Below, one piece after another: positions 1 through 5,872 of a stretch of DNA of 5,872 nt (position 1 is its first letter; every line of letters begins with the position of its first letter). The translations under genes and the position numbers were made by a program. Where the stretch lies: assembly GCA_964390795.1 (NCBI GenBank), contig CAYMLQ010000358.1, positions 1 to 5,872 on the forward strand, given 5' to 3'. The notes under the pieces are model-generated. The model was given only the letters and a program-made list of their open reading frames with translations, made no database searches and was not told the DNA's origin. Origin of the DNA: CAYMLQ01 sp964390795 (GTDB taxonomy: Bacteria > Verrucomicrobiota > Kiritimatiellia > RFP12 > UBA1067).

Positions 1-1
1 C

Positions 2-1354
2 ACTGTATTTTTCGCCTCGATGAATCTGCATTTCGCGAGCTTCGACTTCACCGGACAAGCCGATGTGCAGGTCACGATCAACGAGAACGACTATAACCGC
101 TACGACGGGAAGACCTATCTCAAAGCCGGGGAGTTCTGGCAGAACAACGCGGTCGTGTGCCCGCTGTCGCGCGGCATCCAGCCGAAGACCGATGGCCGCA
201 AGGTGTCGTTCGCCATCACCAAGCCCGGCCAGTACTCCATCGAGCGTCCCGGCACGGGCGGCTTTGAGGACGAAGTCCTGTTTCTCTTCGCCAACCCGCC
301 GGAACGTAACATTCCGCGCCAGGACGACCCCAAGGTCGCCTGGCTCGGCCCTGGCATGCACCAGCGATCGGTGGACCTTGCCAGCGGCCAGACGCTCTAT
401 CTCGCGCCGGGCGCAGTGCTGTATGGCGCGATCAACGTCTGGGACGCGGAGAATGTCCGCATCTGCGGGCGCGGGGTGGCGGTGTATGCCGGGCCGAACG
501 CGCGGAACTTCGACTCTGGCTGGATGTGCCGACCCAACTGGCATCCGCTGACTACTCACAACGTCAAGAACCTTGTTGTCGAAGGCGTGACCTTTGTGAA
601 CCGCTCACGAACCTGGAGTCTGCAATTTCGCAGGACCACCGACTCGCTCTTCGAGAATATCAAGGTGATTGCCGCCATGCCGGAGAACCTCAACGGCGAC
701 GGCATGGATTGGTATGGCGGCGGGCGCGCGGTGGTGCGCGACAGCTTTTTCCGGACGGCCGACGACATCTTTGCCGTCCACCCCGAGGATGCCAGCATTG
801 CGCTGCGCGTGGATCGCGGCGGCGGCGGTCATCTGCCCGGCGCACCGCAAAAGGAAACCCCTCCGACACGCGGTGCCTTCAGCGGCCTCACGGTCGAGCG
901 CTGTGTCTTCTGGCCGACGGTCGCTAACATTTTCAGGGCCGGGTGGAACAACCAATCGCTCACGACGAGCGATGTCACGATCCGAGACTGCGATGTGATT
1001 CACATGGGACGGAGTTCCGGCCAGTGGATGGGAGCTGACTGGGCGCTCTTCACCACTGTCATCCCGCATGGCACAGGCGTCTGCGAGCACAGGGACTACC
1101 TGTTTGAGGACATCCGCTGCGAAGACTCCGCCGCCTTGCTTGGCGTGAACTGGCCGCAAGCGACGCTCCGCAACTTCCGCTTCAAGAACATCCAGATTGC
1201 CGATGGAGCGGGCAAGAGCCTTCTGCGCGGAAGCGCCGACGGCATCACCTTCGACAACGTCCACATCGCCGGACGGCCAGCGACGAACACCGCAGACATC
1301 AACCTCACGATCCAAGGAGACGCGAAGCACATCCGCTTCGAAAAGAGTCCATGA
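2..1354 (+). CDS. GH49/GH28-like (clan GH-N) beta-helix glycosidase, 5' partial
   Basis: Probable polysaccharide hydrolase of the right-handed parallel beta-helix type. The frame is open to the left edge: codons 2-19 read TVFFAS before the ATG at 20, which has no ribosome binding site, so the true start and any signal peptide lie outside. Numbering from that ATG, residues 1-110 look like the beta-sandwich that precedes the helix in GH49 dextranases. Residues 111-440 carry beta-helix repeats (PGAVLYGAI, NLVVEGVTF, FENIKVI, VTIRDCDVIHMG, LRNFRFKNIQI, ITFDNVHIAG). The likely catalytic acids are D227/D230 in NGDGMD (695-709) and the pair D248-D249 in TADD (761-766), matching in order the NTDG and DD motifs of GH28. 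The segment VFWPTVANIFRAGWNNQ followed by DVIHMG resembles the corresponding part of GH49. The GHG and RIK motifs of classical polygalacturonases are absent. Substrate (dextran-like, pectic or other) is unknown. The fold assignment is fairly sure, the family less so. Confidence 0.75.
   Translation, partial: TVFFASMNLHFASFDFTGQADVQVTINENDYNRYDGKTYLKAGEFWQNNAVVCPLSRGIQPKTDGRKVSFAITKPGQYSIERPGTGGFEDEVLFLFANPPERNIPRQDDPKVAWLGPGMHQRSVDLASGQTLYLAPGAVLYGAINVWDAENVRICGRGVAVYAGPNARNFDSGWMCRPNWHPLTTHNVKNLVVEGVTFVNRSRTWSLQFRRTTDSLFENIKVIAAMPENLNGDGMDWYGGGRAVVRDSFFRTADDIFAVHPEDASIALRVDRGGGGHLPGAPQKETPPTRGAFSGLTVERCVFWPTVANIFRAGWNNQSLTTSDVTIRDCDVIHMGRSSGQWMGADWALFTTVIPHGTGVCEHRDYLFEDIRCEDSAALLGVNWPQATLRNFRFKNIQIADGAGKSLLRGSADGITFDNVHIAGRPATNTADINLTIQGDAKHIRFEKSP
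1341..1354 (+). promoter_or_regulatory. ATGA stop/start overlap with weak upstream AAAAGAG
   Basis: The stop of the GH-N-type gene (TGA, 1352-1354) overlaps the start of the GH30-like gene (ATG, 1351-1353) by four bases. The only Shine-Dalgarno-like bases are AAAAGAG at 1341-1347, close to the start and weak. This arrangement is typical of translational coupling, where the ribosome finishing the first gene re-initiates on the second, so the two enzymes would be made together. The overlap is seen directly; the coupling is inferred. Confidence 0.7.
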
Positions 1355-2904
1355 AAACACCGATCAAACGCATCCTCCTGAGTGCGCTGGCGCTCGCTTC
1401 TTACACAACGCTGGCGCAACAAACAAATTCGTCATCTGGCGAGGTTCACATCACTGAGCGCGTGCTCACAGAATTCAAAGGCTGGGGTATTGTGCCGTCG
1501 TGGTATGACCGCGCGCCAGCTTTGTATGGCACCGGCACACCAGCCGCGGGCGAAGGTTCATGGCTGCCGAAGGCAGGCGCGGAACCGCTGCTGGTGCATC
1601 GCATGCTCGGTGCCATCGGGTTCGACTACTTCCGCCTGCCGGTCTCGCCGCTGACCAGTGCGCGCGAGGGCGCTCTCGATGAGGCGCGCCTCCAGGATTT
1701 GCGCGACAACCTCACCATTCTGCAGAAGGTTTCGCCGCAAGCGCGCTACATCCTGACGGTGTGGTCGCCGCCGGCCTACATGAAATTGCCTGACCACGTC
1801 CGCTGGGGAAAGCAGGAAGACCGTCTGCAGTATCTCGATCCGGCCTTCGCCGACGGGCAAGGTTGGGACTTTGCTGACTTCCTTGTGGACATTGCAAAGC
1901 ATCTCCGCGCACACGGCTTTCCCGCGCCGGCGGCGATCATTCCACAAAACGAACCCGGCACCGCGCGCACCTACGATTCCTGTTTGTGGACCAAGACCGC
2001 CGAACAGCAGCAGGCCTGGCGCAACACCGTGAAGTTGCTGCGCACCAAACTGGATGCTGCTGGCTTCAAGGATACGCTCGTGCTCGGTCCCGACACCGAA
2101 GGCTCGCACACAGAGGCCATCACGACGCTGCTCGGCGACTTCTCTAATGGCAAGTTCTCGGCGCTCGAACAGGATCCCGCGCTGCGCGAGGCACTTGGCG
2201 GTTTCAGCTTCCATCAATACAGCACCAGCGAACGCATCGACTCGTTCCGCACGGTGCTGCACGCCTATCCGGGCAAGGACGTGTGGATGACCGAATACTC
2301 CAAGTGGCTCGGCATCCGCGGCGAACTGCGCGAGAAATGCAGCAACTTCGAACTCAATAGCGCGCTCGACACCGTGCGACGCATGGGCAGCGACTTCGTC
2401 GACTTCCACGTCACCCGCTGGTTCTACTGGCGCGGATGGCACGTCAGCAGCGCCGCGGACGATGAGCACCTGCTCTACGGCCCGAAGGAGCGCCCGCAAA
2501 TGACCAAACTCGGCCGGGTCTTCGAACAACTCTGCCACGCTGTGCGCCCCGGCTGGCGCGTCAAGGCGACGACCAGCACCGTGCCGGACCTGCGTGCCGA
2601 TAACGAGCCGATCATCGCCAAACACACGTCGAGCGGCAACATGATGAGCGTGCCGGTGGATGTGTTCGCCTTTGAAAACGCGGGCGGCACAGCAAGCTGC
2701 GTTGTGCTCGCAAACTGGAAAGCCATACCGCGCACGGTCTCCGCGCTGACGGGGCTAAAAGGCGCGCGAGCTGTCCCGTTTGTTACCGACAACACCCACG
2801 ACATGGCGGCCGGGGCTGCGCGCGCCATCATAAACGGCAAACTTCACGGTGACGGACTGGAGTTACCGCCACACACTATCACCCTGCTCGTCACTTCGCC
2901 GTAA
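1351..2904 (+). CDS. Secreted GH30-like (clan GH-A) glycosidase
   Basis: Predicted exported retaining beta-glycosidase, 517 residues. The N-terminus is a typical signal peptide: K2, K6 and R7, a hydrophobic stretch at about 8-20, and likely cleavage after LA (residue 22) before QQ. The (beta/alpha)8 barrel opens with FKGWGIVPSW (42-51), then FDYFRLPVSP (91-100) and the strand ILTVWSPPAYMK (134-145). The acid/base is probably E201 in IIPQNEP (codon 1951-1953). The nucleophile is probably E315 in VWMTEYSKW (codon 2293-2295). FSFHQY (285-290) and the aromatic RWFYWRGW (356-363) probably line the active site. Residues about 400-517 form a beta-rich C-terminal segment, as in the side domain of GH30 enzymes. 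The GWG opening rather than GFGG hints at a divergent or galactanase-like subfamily; known GH30 activities include xylanase, glucosylceramidase, beta-1,6-glucanase, beta-1,6-galactanase and fucosidase, and none can be chosen here. The barrel class is well supported; the exact family is probable, with other clan GH-A families possible. Confidence 0.82.
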   Translation: MKTPIKRILLSALALASYTTLAQQTNSSSGEVHITERVLTEFKGWGIVPSWYDRAPALYGTGTPAAGEGSWLPKAGAEPLLVHRMLGAIGFDYFRLPVSPLTSAREGALDEARLQDLRDNLTILQKVSPQARYILTVWSPPAYMKLPDHVRWGKQEDRLQYLDPAFADGQGWDFADFLVDIAKHLRAHGFPAPAAIIPQNEPGTARTYDSCLWTKTAEQQQAWRNTVKLLRTKLDAAGFKDTLVLGPDTEGSHTEAITTLLGDFSNGKFSALEQDPALREALGGFSFHQYSTSERIDSFRTVLHAYPGKDVWMTEYSKWLGIRGELREKCSNFELNSALDTVRRMGSDFVDFHVTRWFYWRGWHVSSAADDEHLLYGPKERPQMTKLGRVFEQLCHAVRPGWRVKATTSTVPDLRADNEPIIAKHTSSGNMMSVPVDVFAFENAGGTASCVVLANWKAIPRTVSALTGLKGARAVPFVTDNTHDMAAGAARAIINGKLHGDGLELPPHTITLLVTSP

Positions 2905-2961
2905 ATTCACCTGTGAGCACAATACCAGGGAAACTGCGACACCGTGAGACCGTCATAGAAC

Positions 2962-2968
2962 AGGGGGA
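2962..2968 (+). promoter_or_regulatory. Ribosome binding site of the GH141-like gene
   Basis: AGGGGGA lies a few bases upstream of the ATG at 2972 and fits a Shine-Dalgarno sequence. Together with an in-frame TGA at 2945-2947 it fixes 2972 as the start. The rest of the 67-base gap (2905-2971) shows no convincing -35/-10 pair and no hairpin followed by T residues, so read-through from the upstream genes is the simplest model. Confidence 0.7.
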
Positions 2969-2971
2969 AGA

Positions 2972-5515
2972 ATGCGTCAGGGATGGACAGTGAAGGGGGC
3001 TGTTGTTGCAGCCTCTTTGTTTGCGATAGTGTTGAGGGGAGAGACGGAAGGAGTCGTTCAGCGTATCCATGTCGCGGCAGCGGCAGGAGCTTCAGGGGAT
3101 GGCACCTCAATAGCACCATTCGCCACGCTCGCTGCGGCGCAGCAGGCAGCGCGGGAACTGAAAAAGAGGGGAACCGTTGAGATCATTATTCAGTCCGGCA
3201 TATACCGGTTCGACACAACACTGATCTTGGGGCCTGAAGATTCTGGCGTTACTTGGCGTGCCGCAGAGGGTGCGGAGGCCGTACTGAGCGGCGGTCGCGT
3301 GGTTTCGGACTGGAAAGAGGTGCGTGTCAACGGGCACGCCCTGTGGCAGGCCGATCTCGGTGCGACGCTGCTCCCAAAGGGGCTGCGCGACCTCTATGTC
3401 AGCGGCCAGCGGAGGTCGCGCGTGTGTTCGGCGCCGACCGTGCCGGCGGGCATGTTGCGCAATGAGAAGGGGCAGGCGATCGGCATTGTGGTCGAAGATC
3501 TGCGCGTGGCGGGATTCGCGCGTCCGCAGGATCTGCAGGTGCGCCAGCAGGTGAGCTGGCGTCACTACATCCTCTCGGTCAAGTCGGTGGCCAAAGCTTC
3601 GGCTAATCGCACGGAGCTACGGCTCGCCGACACGCCTGAGTGGATGGCCCCGGACTTCGTCGGTTTCAAGTCGTTCGCGCCGGTGGTGTTGGAGAACGCG
3701 CTCGAACTGCTGGATGAGCCGGGCGAATGGTATTTTGACAAGAGCGCTGGCAGCTTGTACTACTGGCCAAAAGACGGCGAGGCGATCGGCAAGACGCAGA
3801 CGGTCGTGCCGGTTCTGGAGCGGCTGGTCGAGATCAAAGGGGCCAGCGACCTCTGCTTCGAGGGGCTCACGTTCGCGGAGGCCGGCTGGCACAGTCCTGC
3901 TGAAGAGGGGTGGTTCGGCTATGACCCGGGCCACATCGTGCGCGGCAAAGGCGGCGCGGGCGGGCTGTCGTTCGCCAACGTCTTTGTGACGGACGCGCGT
4001 CGGCTGCGCTTCCACCGCAACACCTTCATGCGCCTCGGCGGCGTTGGGCTGCATCTGCTTCAGGTCGCAGACGCGCAGGTCATCGGCAACGTGTTCGACG
4101 ACATTTCGGCAGAGGGCCTCGGCATCGGCGCGGTCCGCGACCCCAAGGACGCGCCGCAGGACATCATTGTCGCGAACAACCTCTTCCGGCGGACGAATCA
4201 GGACTATGCCATGGGGCCTGCCCTGCTCACCGGCAAGCTGCTGCGGGCCACGATCCACCACAACCACGTCTGCGACGTGCCCTATATCGGGCTGCTCGTG
4301 AACAAGCTCTTCGGAAAAGCACCCGCGCAGTACGGTCAGGTGAGCGTGCGCTGGAACCGCATTGAGAACGTGATGAAGACGACCTTTGACGGCGGCGCGT
4401 TCTATACGTGGACGGACGGCAGTTCGGACGGCACGCCCTGCGTGTGCAGCGACAACTCTATCTGCGGTGTCTTCAGCAAAGACAGCCAAGGCATCTACCT
4501 CGACAACGACTGCCGCTACTGGACGGTCGAGCGCAACGTGATCGAGAAGACGCTTGATCGATGGTATCTGATCAAGGGCAGCCACCATGTGCTGCGCGAC
4601 AACTTCACTGACAACGCACACTGCAGGCAGATGGACCTGCACAAGCCGCCGGACATTGTGGAGGAACGCACGGTGGTGAGCACGAACGCCGATTGGACGG
4701 TCTATCCGCTGGCGCAGAAGACTGTTTCGGAGGCGGGGCTTGAGCCGGCCTACCGCGACTTGCTTGCGCGGCTGCCGCAGGCGCAATCGTTGAACACGCC
4801 GCCCCGCGTGACAGCCGAGGCCCCGCGCACGGTGTCGCTGCTATCGAACGCGCGCCTGCGCGGCCAGGTTTCGGACGATGGACAGCCGTATGGCGTCAGG
4901 CGGTTCGAGTGGCGCAAGGTCTGCGGCCCGGGCGACGTGAGCTTCTTCGGGCAGCAGACGCGCTCGCTTGAACCGGAGTGCGCGTTCTCGGAGCCAGGTG
5001 AGTATGTGCTGCGGCTGGAGTCTTCCGATTTCGAGTTAGACGGCCACGCAGATGTGGCGCTCACCGTGACAGCGGCAGAGAAGGGCCGAAACCTTGCCGC
5101 CGGTCTGCCGTCTGATGCCTATTCGTCTTCACGAACGAACACGGTGAAAGAAGCGCCAGCCATGGCATTTGACGGCAAGCCGAACACTTACTGGTATCCG
5201 GGGTTCCCGGGCGTCGGCTGGCTACAGGTTGATCTTGGACGGGCTGTTCCCGTGACGCGTGTCGAACTGACGCTGCGTAACGATGCGGGAGATCATGTGC
5301 ACAGCCGGTCCGAGTTCGAAATTGTGGCATCGAACGATCCGGCATTCCAGACCTTTGTGACGATCCGCCAGCAAGGGCTCGATCCTGATCCGAACTGCGG
5401 CGGCACCTGGAGCGCGAACTATGCCGGCGACGGGCAAGCGTTCCGCTTCGTCCGCTACTGGAAGCGCAAAGGGTTTGACGGAGTTGTAAACGAACTGCGC
5501 GTATACGGAAGGTGA
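2972..5515 (+). CDS. GH141-like beta-helix glycosidase with Ig/PKD-like and discoidin modules
   Basis: Large predicted exported enzyme, 847 residues. The N-terminus (R2, K8, hydrophobic 9-21) looks like a signal sequence, but the cleavage site is unclear. Residues 31-110 have the opening common to GH141-type and related beta-helix proteins: a G-DG-S---PF-TL-AA motif (42-56), SGIYRFDTTL (75-84), a DSGV segment and the VLSGGRVVSDW turn (104-114). RDLYVSGQRRSR (139-150) matches the usual LYVNG-RR-R motif. Beta-helix coils follow to about 560 (LCFEGLTF, LRFHRNTF, AQVIGNVFDDIS, IIVANNLF, ATIHHNHV, VSVRWNRI, WTVERNVI, HVLRDNF). Candidate acids are D473 in FDGGAFYTW (codon 4388-4390) and D511/D513 in GIYLDND (4502-4510). 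Residues about 609-702 look like an Ig/PKD-like domain (VSDDGQP, EPGEYVLRLESSD). Residues about 706-847 look like an F5/8 type C (CBM32-like) domain (NLA, AFDGKPNTYW, GWLQVDLG, FRFVRYWKR, NELRVYG), probably glycan binding. Characterised GH141 members act as alpha-L-fucosidase or xylanase; the activity here is unproven. Confidence 0.78.
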   Translation: MRQGWTVKGAVVAASLFAIVLRGETEGVVQRIHVAAAAGASGDGTSIAPFATLAAAQQAARELKKRGTVEIIIQSGIYRFDTTLILGPEDSGVTWRAAEGAEAVLSGGRVVSDWKEVRVNGHALWQADLGATLLPKGLRDLYVSGQRRSRVCSAPTVPAGMLRNEKGQAIGIVVEDLRVAGFARPQDLQVRQQVSWRHYILSVKSVAKASANRTELRLADTPEWMAPDFVGFKSFAPVVLENALELLDEPGEWYFDKSAGSLYYWPKDGEAIGKTQTVVPVLERLVEIKGASDLCFEGLTFAEAGWHSPAEEGWFGYDPGHIVRGKGGAGGLSFANVFVTDARRLRFHRNTFMRLGGVGLHLLQVADAQVIGNVFDDISAEGLGIGAVRDPKDAPQDIIVANNLFRRTNQDYAMGPALLTGKLLRATIHHNHVCDVPYIGLLVNKLFGKAPAQYGQVSVRWNRIENVMKTTFDGGAFYTWTDGSSDGTPCVCSDNSICGVFSKDSQGIYLDNDCRYWTVERNVIEKTLDRWYLIKGSHHVLRDNFTDNAHCRQMDLHKPPDIVEERTVVSTNADWTVYPLAQKTVSEAGLEPAYRDLLARLPQAQSLNTPPRVTAEAPRTVSLLSNARLRGQVSDDGQPYGVRRFEWRKVCGPGDVSFFGQQTRSLEPECAFSEPGEYVLRLESSDFELDGHADVALTVTAAEKGRNLAAGLPSDAYSSSRTNTVKEAPAMAFDGKPNTYWYPGFPGVGWLQVDLGRAVPVTRVELTLRNDAGDHVHSRSEFEIVASNDPAFQTFVTIRQQGLDPDPNCGGTWSANYAGDGQAFRFVRYWKRKGFDGVVNELRVYGR

Positions 5516-5820
5516 GCGGTTTCCCAAGCTGCGCATCCTCAAGGATCGGGAGGCCATCGACCAAGCGTTTGCCGAATGCGCCTTCGTCCTGCGGCATACC
5601 CGCCATCGTCTGTCGCTGGGATACCCAGACCACCAAGGGTTTTATGCGGCGCGATATCTGTCGCGGGGAGTGGCTCTTCGATTTCGAGAAGGAGGGCGAA
5701 CGGCCTCGCTTGGCGCCTGCGGTTGTTGCGCTGGCCAAAGACTCGTCGCTGGCCAAGGCCAAGGCAGCGAAAGCCCAGGGGTCCGTTCGCACTCATGGAG
5801 TCGCCCTTTCCATCGCTTGA
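5516..5820 (+). pseudogene. Frameshifted remnant of an unidentified gene (C-terminal part)
   Basis: The stretch after the GH141-like stop shows coding-like GC-rich third positions in two successive frames. From 5514 to about 5620 one frame reads RFPKLRILKDREAIDQAF and continues to RHTRHRLSL. From about 5620 the +1 frame reads RWDTQTTKGFMRRDICRGEW, then LFDFEKEGERPRLAP and an Ala/Lys-rich VVALAKDSSLAKAKAAKAQ, ending at the TGA 5818-5820. Joined across one frame shift these give a plausible charged, helical protein tail of about 100 residues. The first frame has a stop at 5487-5489 and no standard start before it becomes protein-like, and the GTG at 5512 in the second frame lacks a spaced ribosome binding site. 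I therefore read it as a decayed 3' fragment. I do not recognise the family. Alternatives are non-coding sequence or a sequencing indel in a real gene. Nothing was recognised in 5821-5872. Confidence 0.45.
5729..5762 (+). repeat. Short direct repeats CGCTGGCCAA and GGCCAA
   Basis: CGCTGGCCAA occurs at 5729-5738 and again at 5747-5756, followed by a tandem GGCCAA at 5757-5762. In the second frame of the remnant these encode the recurring LAK/AKA residues, so they probably reflect an Ala/Lys-rich helix rather than a mobile-element or regulatory repeat. Confidence 0.4.
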
Positions 5821-5872
5821 ATTGTCACCGGGCCGAGTAGTCCGGAGGGAAGTAGCGGGGCGTCCTTTGTCC

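Noticed and set aside
605..1360. Open frame of 251 codons on the - strand
   Set aside because: It lies wholly antisense to the GH-N-type gene, whose residues form recognisable beta-helix repeats. The antisense protein has no recognisable motif and is explained by GC-rich codon bias.
1558..2625. Open frame of 355 codons on the - strand
   Set aside because: It is antisense to the GH30-like catalytic barrel, which has clear motifs. The composition (rich in V, A, R, E) is that of a shadow frame.
2905..2971. Internal promoter or terminator between the GH30-like and GH141-like genes
   Set aside because: No -35/-10 pair at proper spacing was found; the CATAGAA at 2954-2960 has no partner and sits too close to the start. 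No hairpin with a T-run is present.
3617..4786. Open frame of 389 codons on the - strand
   Set aside because: It is antisense to the GH141-like beta-helix. No domain or motif is visible, and the sense frame has conserved family motifs throughout.
5500..5507. 8-base palindrome CGTATACG as an operator or attachment site
   Set aside because: It is short, single and inside the last codons of the GH141-like gene (LRVYG). Chance and coding constraint explain it.
5061..5792. Open frame of 243 codons on the - strand
   Set aside because: It covers the antisense of the discoidin module and the downstream remnant. It is Ser/Arg-rich and low in complexity, without a ribosome binding site or recognisable motif.
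5512..5820. Intact small gene of 102 codons starting at GTG 5512
   Set aside because: Its first 35 residues look like a Ser/Arg/Pro-rich shadow, while another frame is protein-like there. The GTG overlaps the previous stop region without a spaced ribosome binding site. A frameshifted remnant fits better.
5829..5845. CCGG...CCGG as a terminator hairpin near the right edge
   Set aside because: The stem is only four bases and no T-run follows, so it cannot be supported as a terminator.

Overview
The window looks like a piece of a polysaccharide-degradation gene cluster from a GC-rich environmental bacterium. Three large genes lie head to tail on the + strand and fill bases 2-5515. All three resemble carbohydrate-active enzymes. 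Two begin with an export-type N-terminus; the N-terminus of the first lies outside the window. The GC-rich codon use, the secreted beta-helix enzymes and the Ig/PKD-like plus discoidin-like appendages suggest the Planctomycetes-Verrucomicrobia-Chlamydiae group or Lentisphaerae/Kiritimatiellae. That placement is inferred from style only; no marker gene is present.

Layout: (1) 2-1354, the 3' part of a beta-sandwich plus right-handed beta-helix glycosidase of the clan GH-N type (GH49/GH28-like), open at the left edge. (2) 1351-2904, a secreted GH30-like (clan GH-A) glycosidase whose ATG overlaps the previous stop as ATGA. (3) A 67-base gap with a good ribosome binding site and no convincing promoter or terminator. 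(4) 2972-5515, an 847-residue GH141-like beta-helix enzyme with a C-terminal Ig/PKD-like module and a discoidin (F5/8 type C, CBM32-like) module. (5) 5516-5820, what looks like the decayed, frameshifted tail of an unidentified gene with no usable start. (6) 5821-5872, nothing recognised.

The 4-base overlap, short gap and common strand suggest one transcript. The enzymes probably act outside the cytoplasm on one complex polysaccharide: GH30 cleaving a beta-linked backbone or side chain, the GH141-like enzyme removing a fucosyl- or xylosyl-type unit or cutting a xylan-like chain while its discoidin module holds it to the glycan, and the GH-N enzyme cutting another linkage. The substrate cannot be read from the sequence. 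No transporter, SusC/SusD pair, sulfatase or regulator is in view.

No CRISPR array, tRNA, rRNA, insertion sequence or riboswitch was seen. The most notable points are the divergent active site of the first enzyme, the unusual three-family combination, a cysteine-rich insert between the two probable active-site motifs of the GH141-like enzyme, and the frame-switched gene remnant abutting its stop codon.
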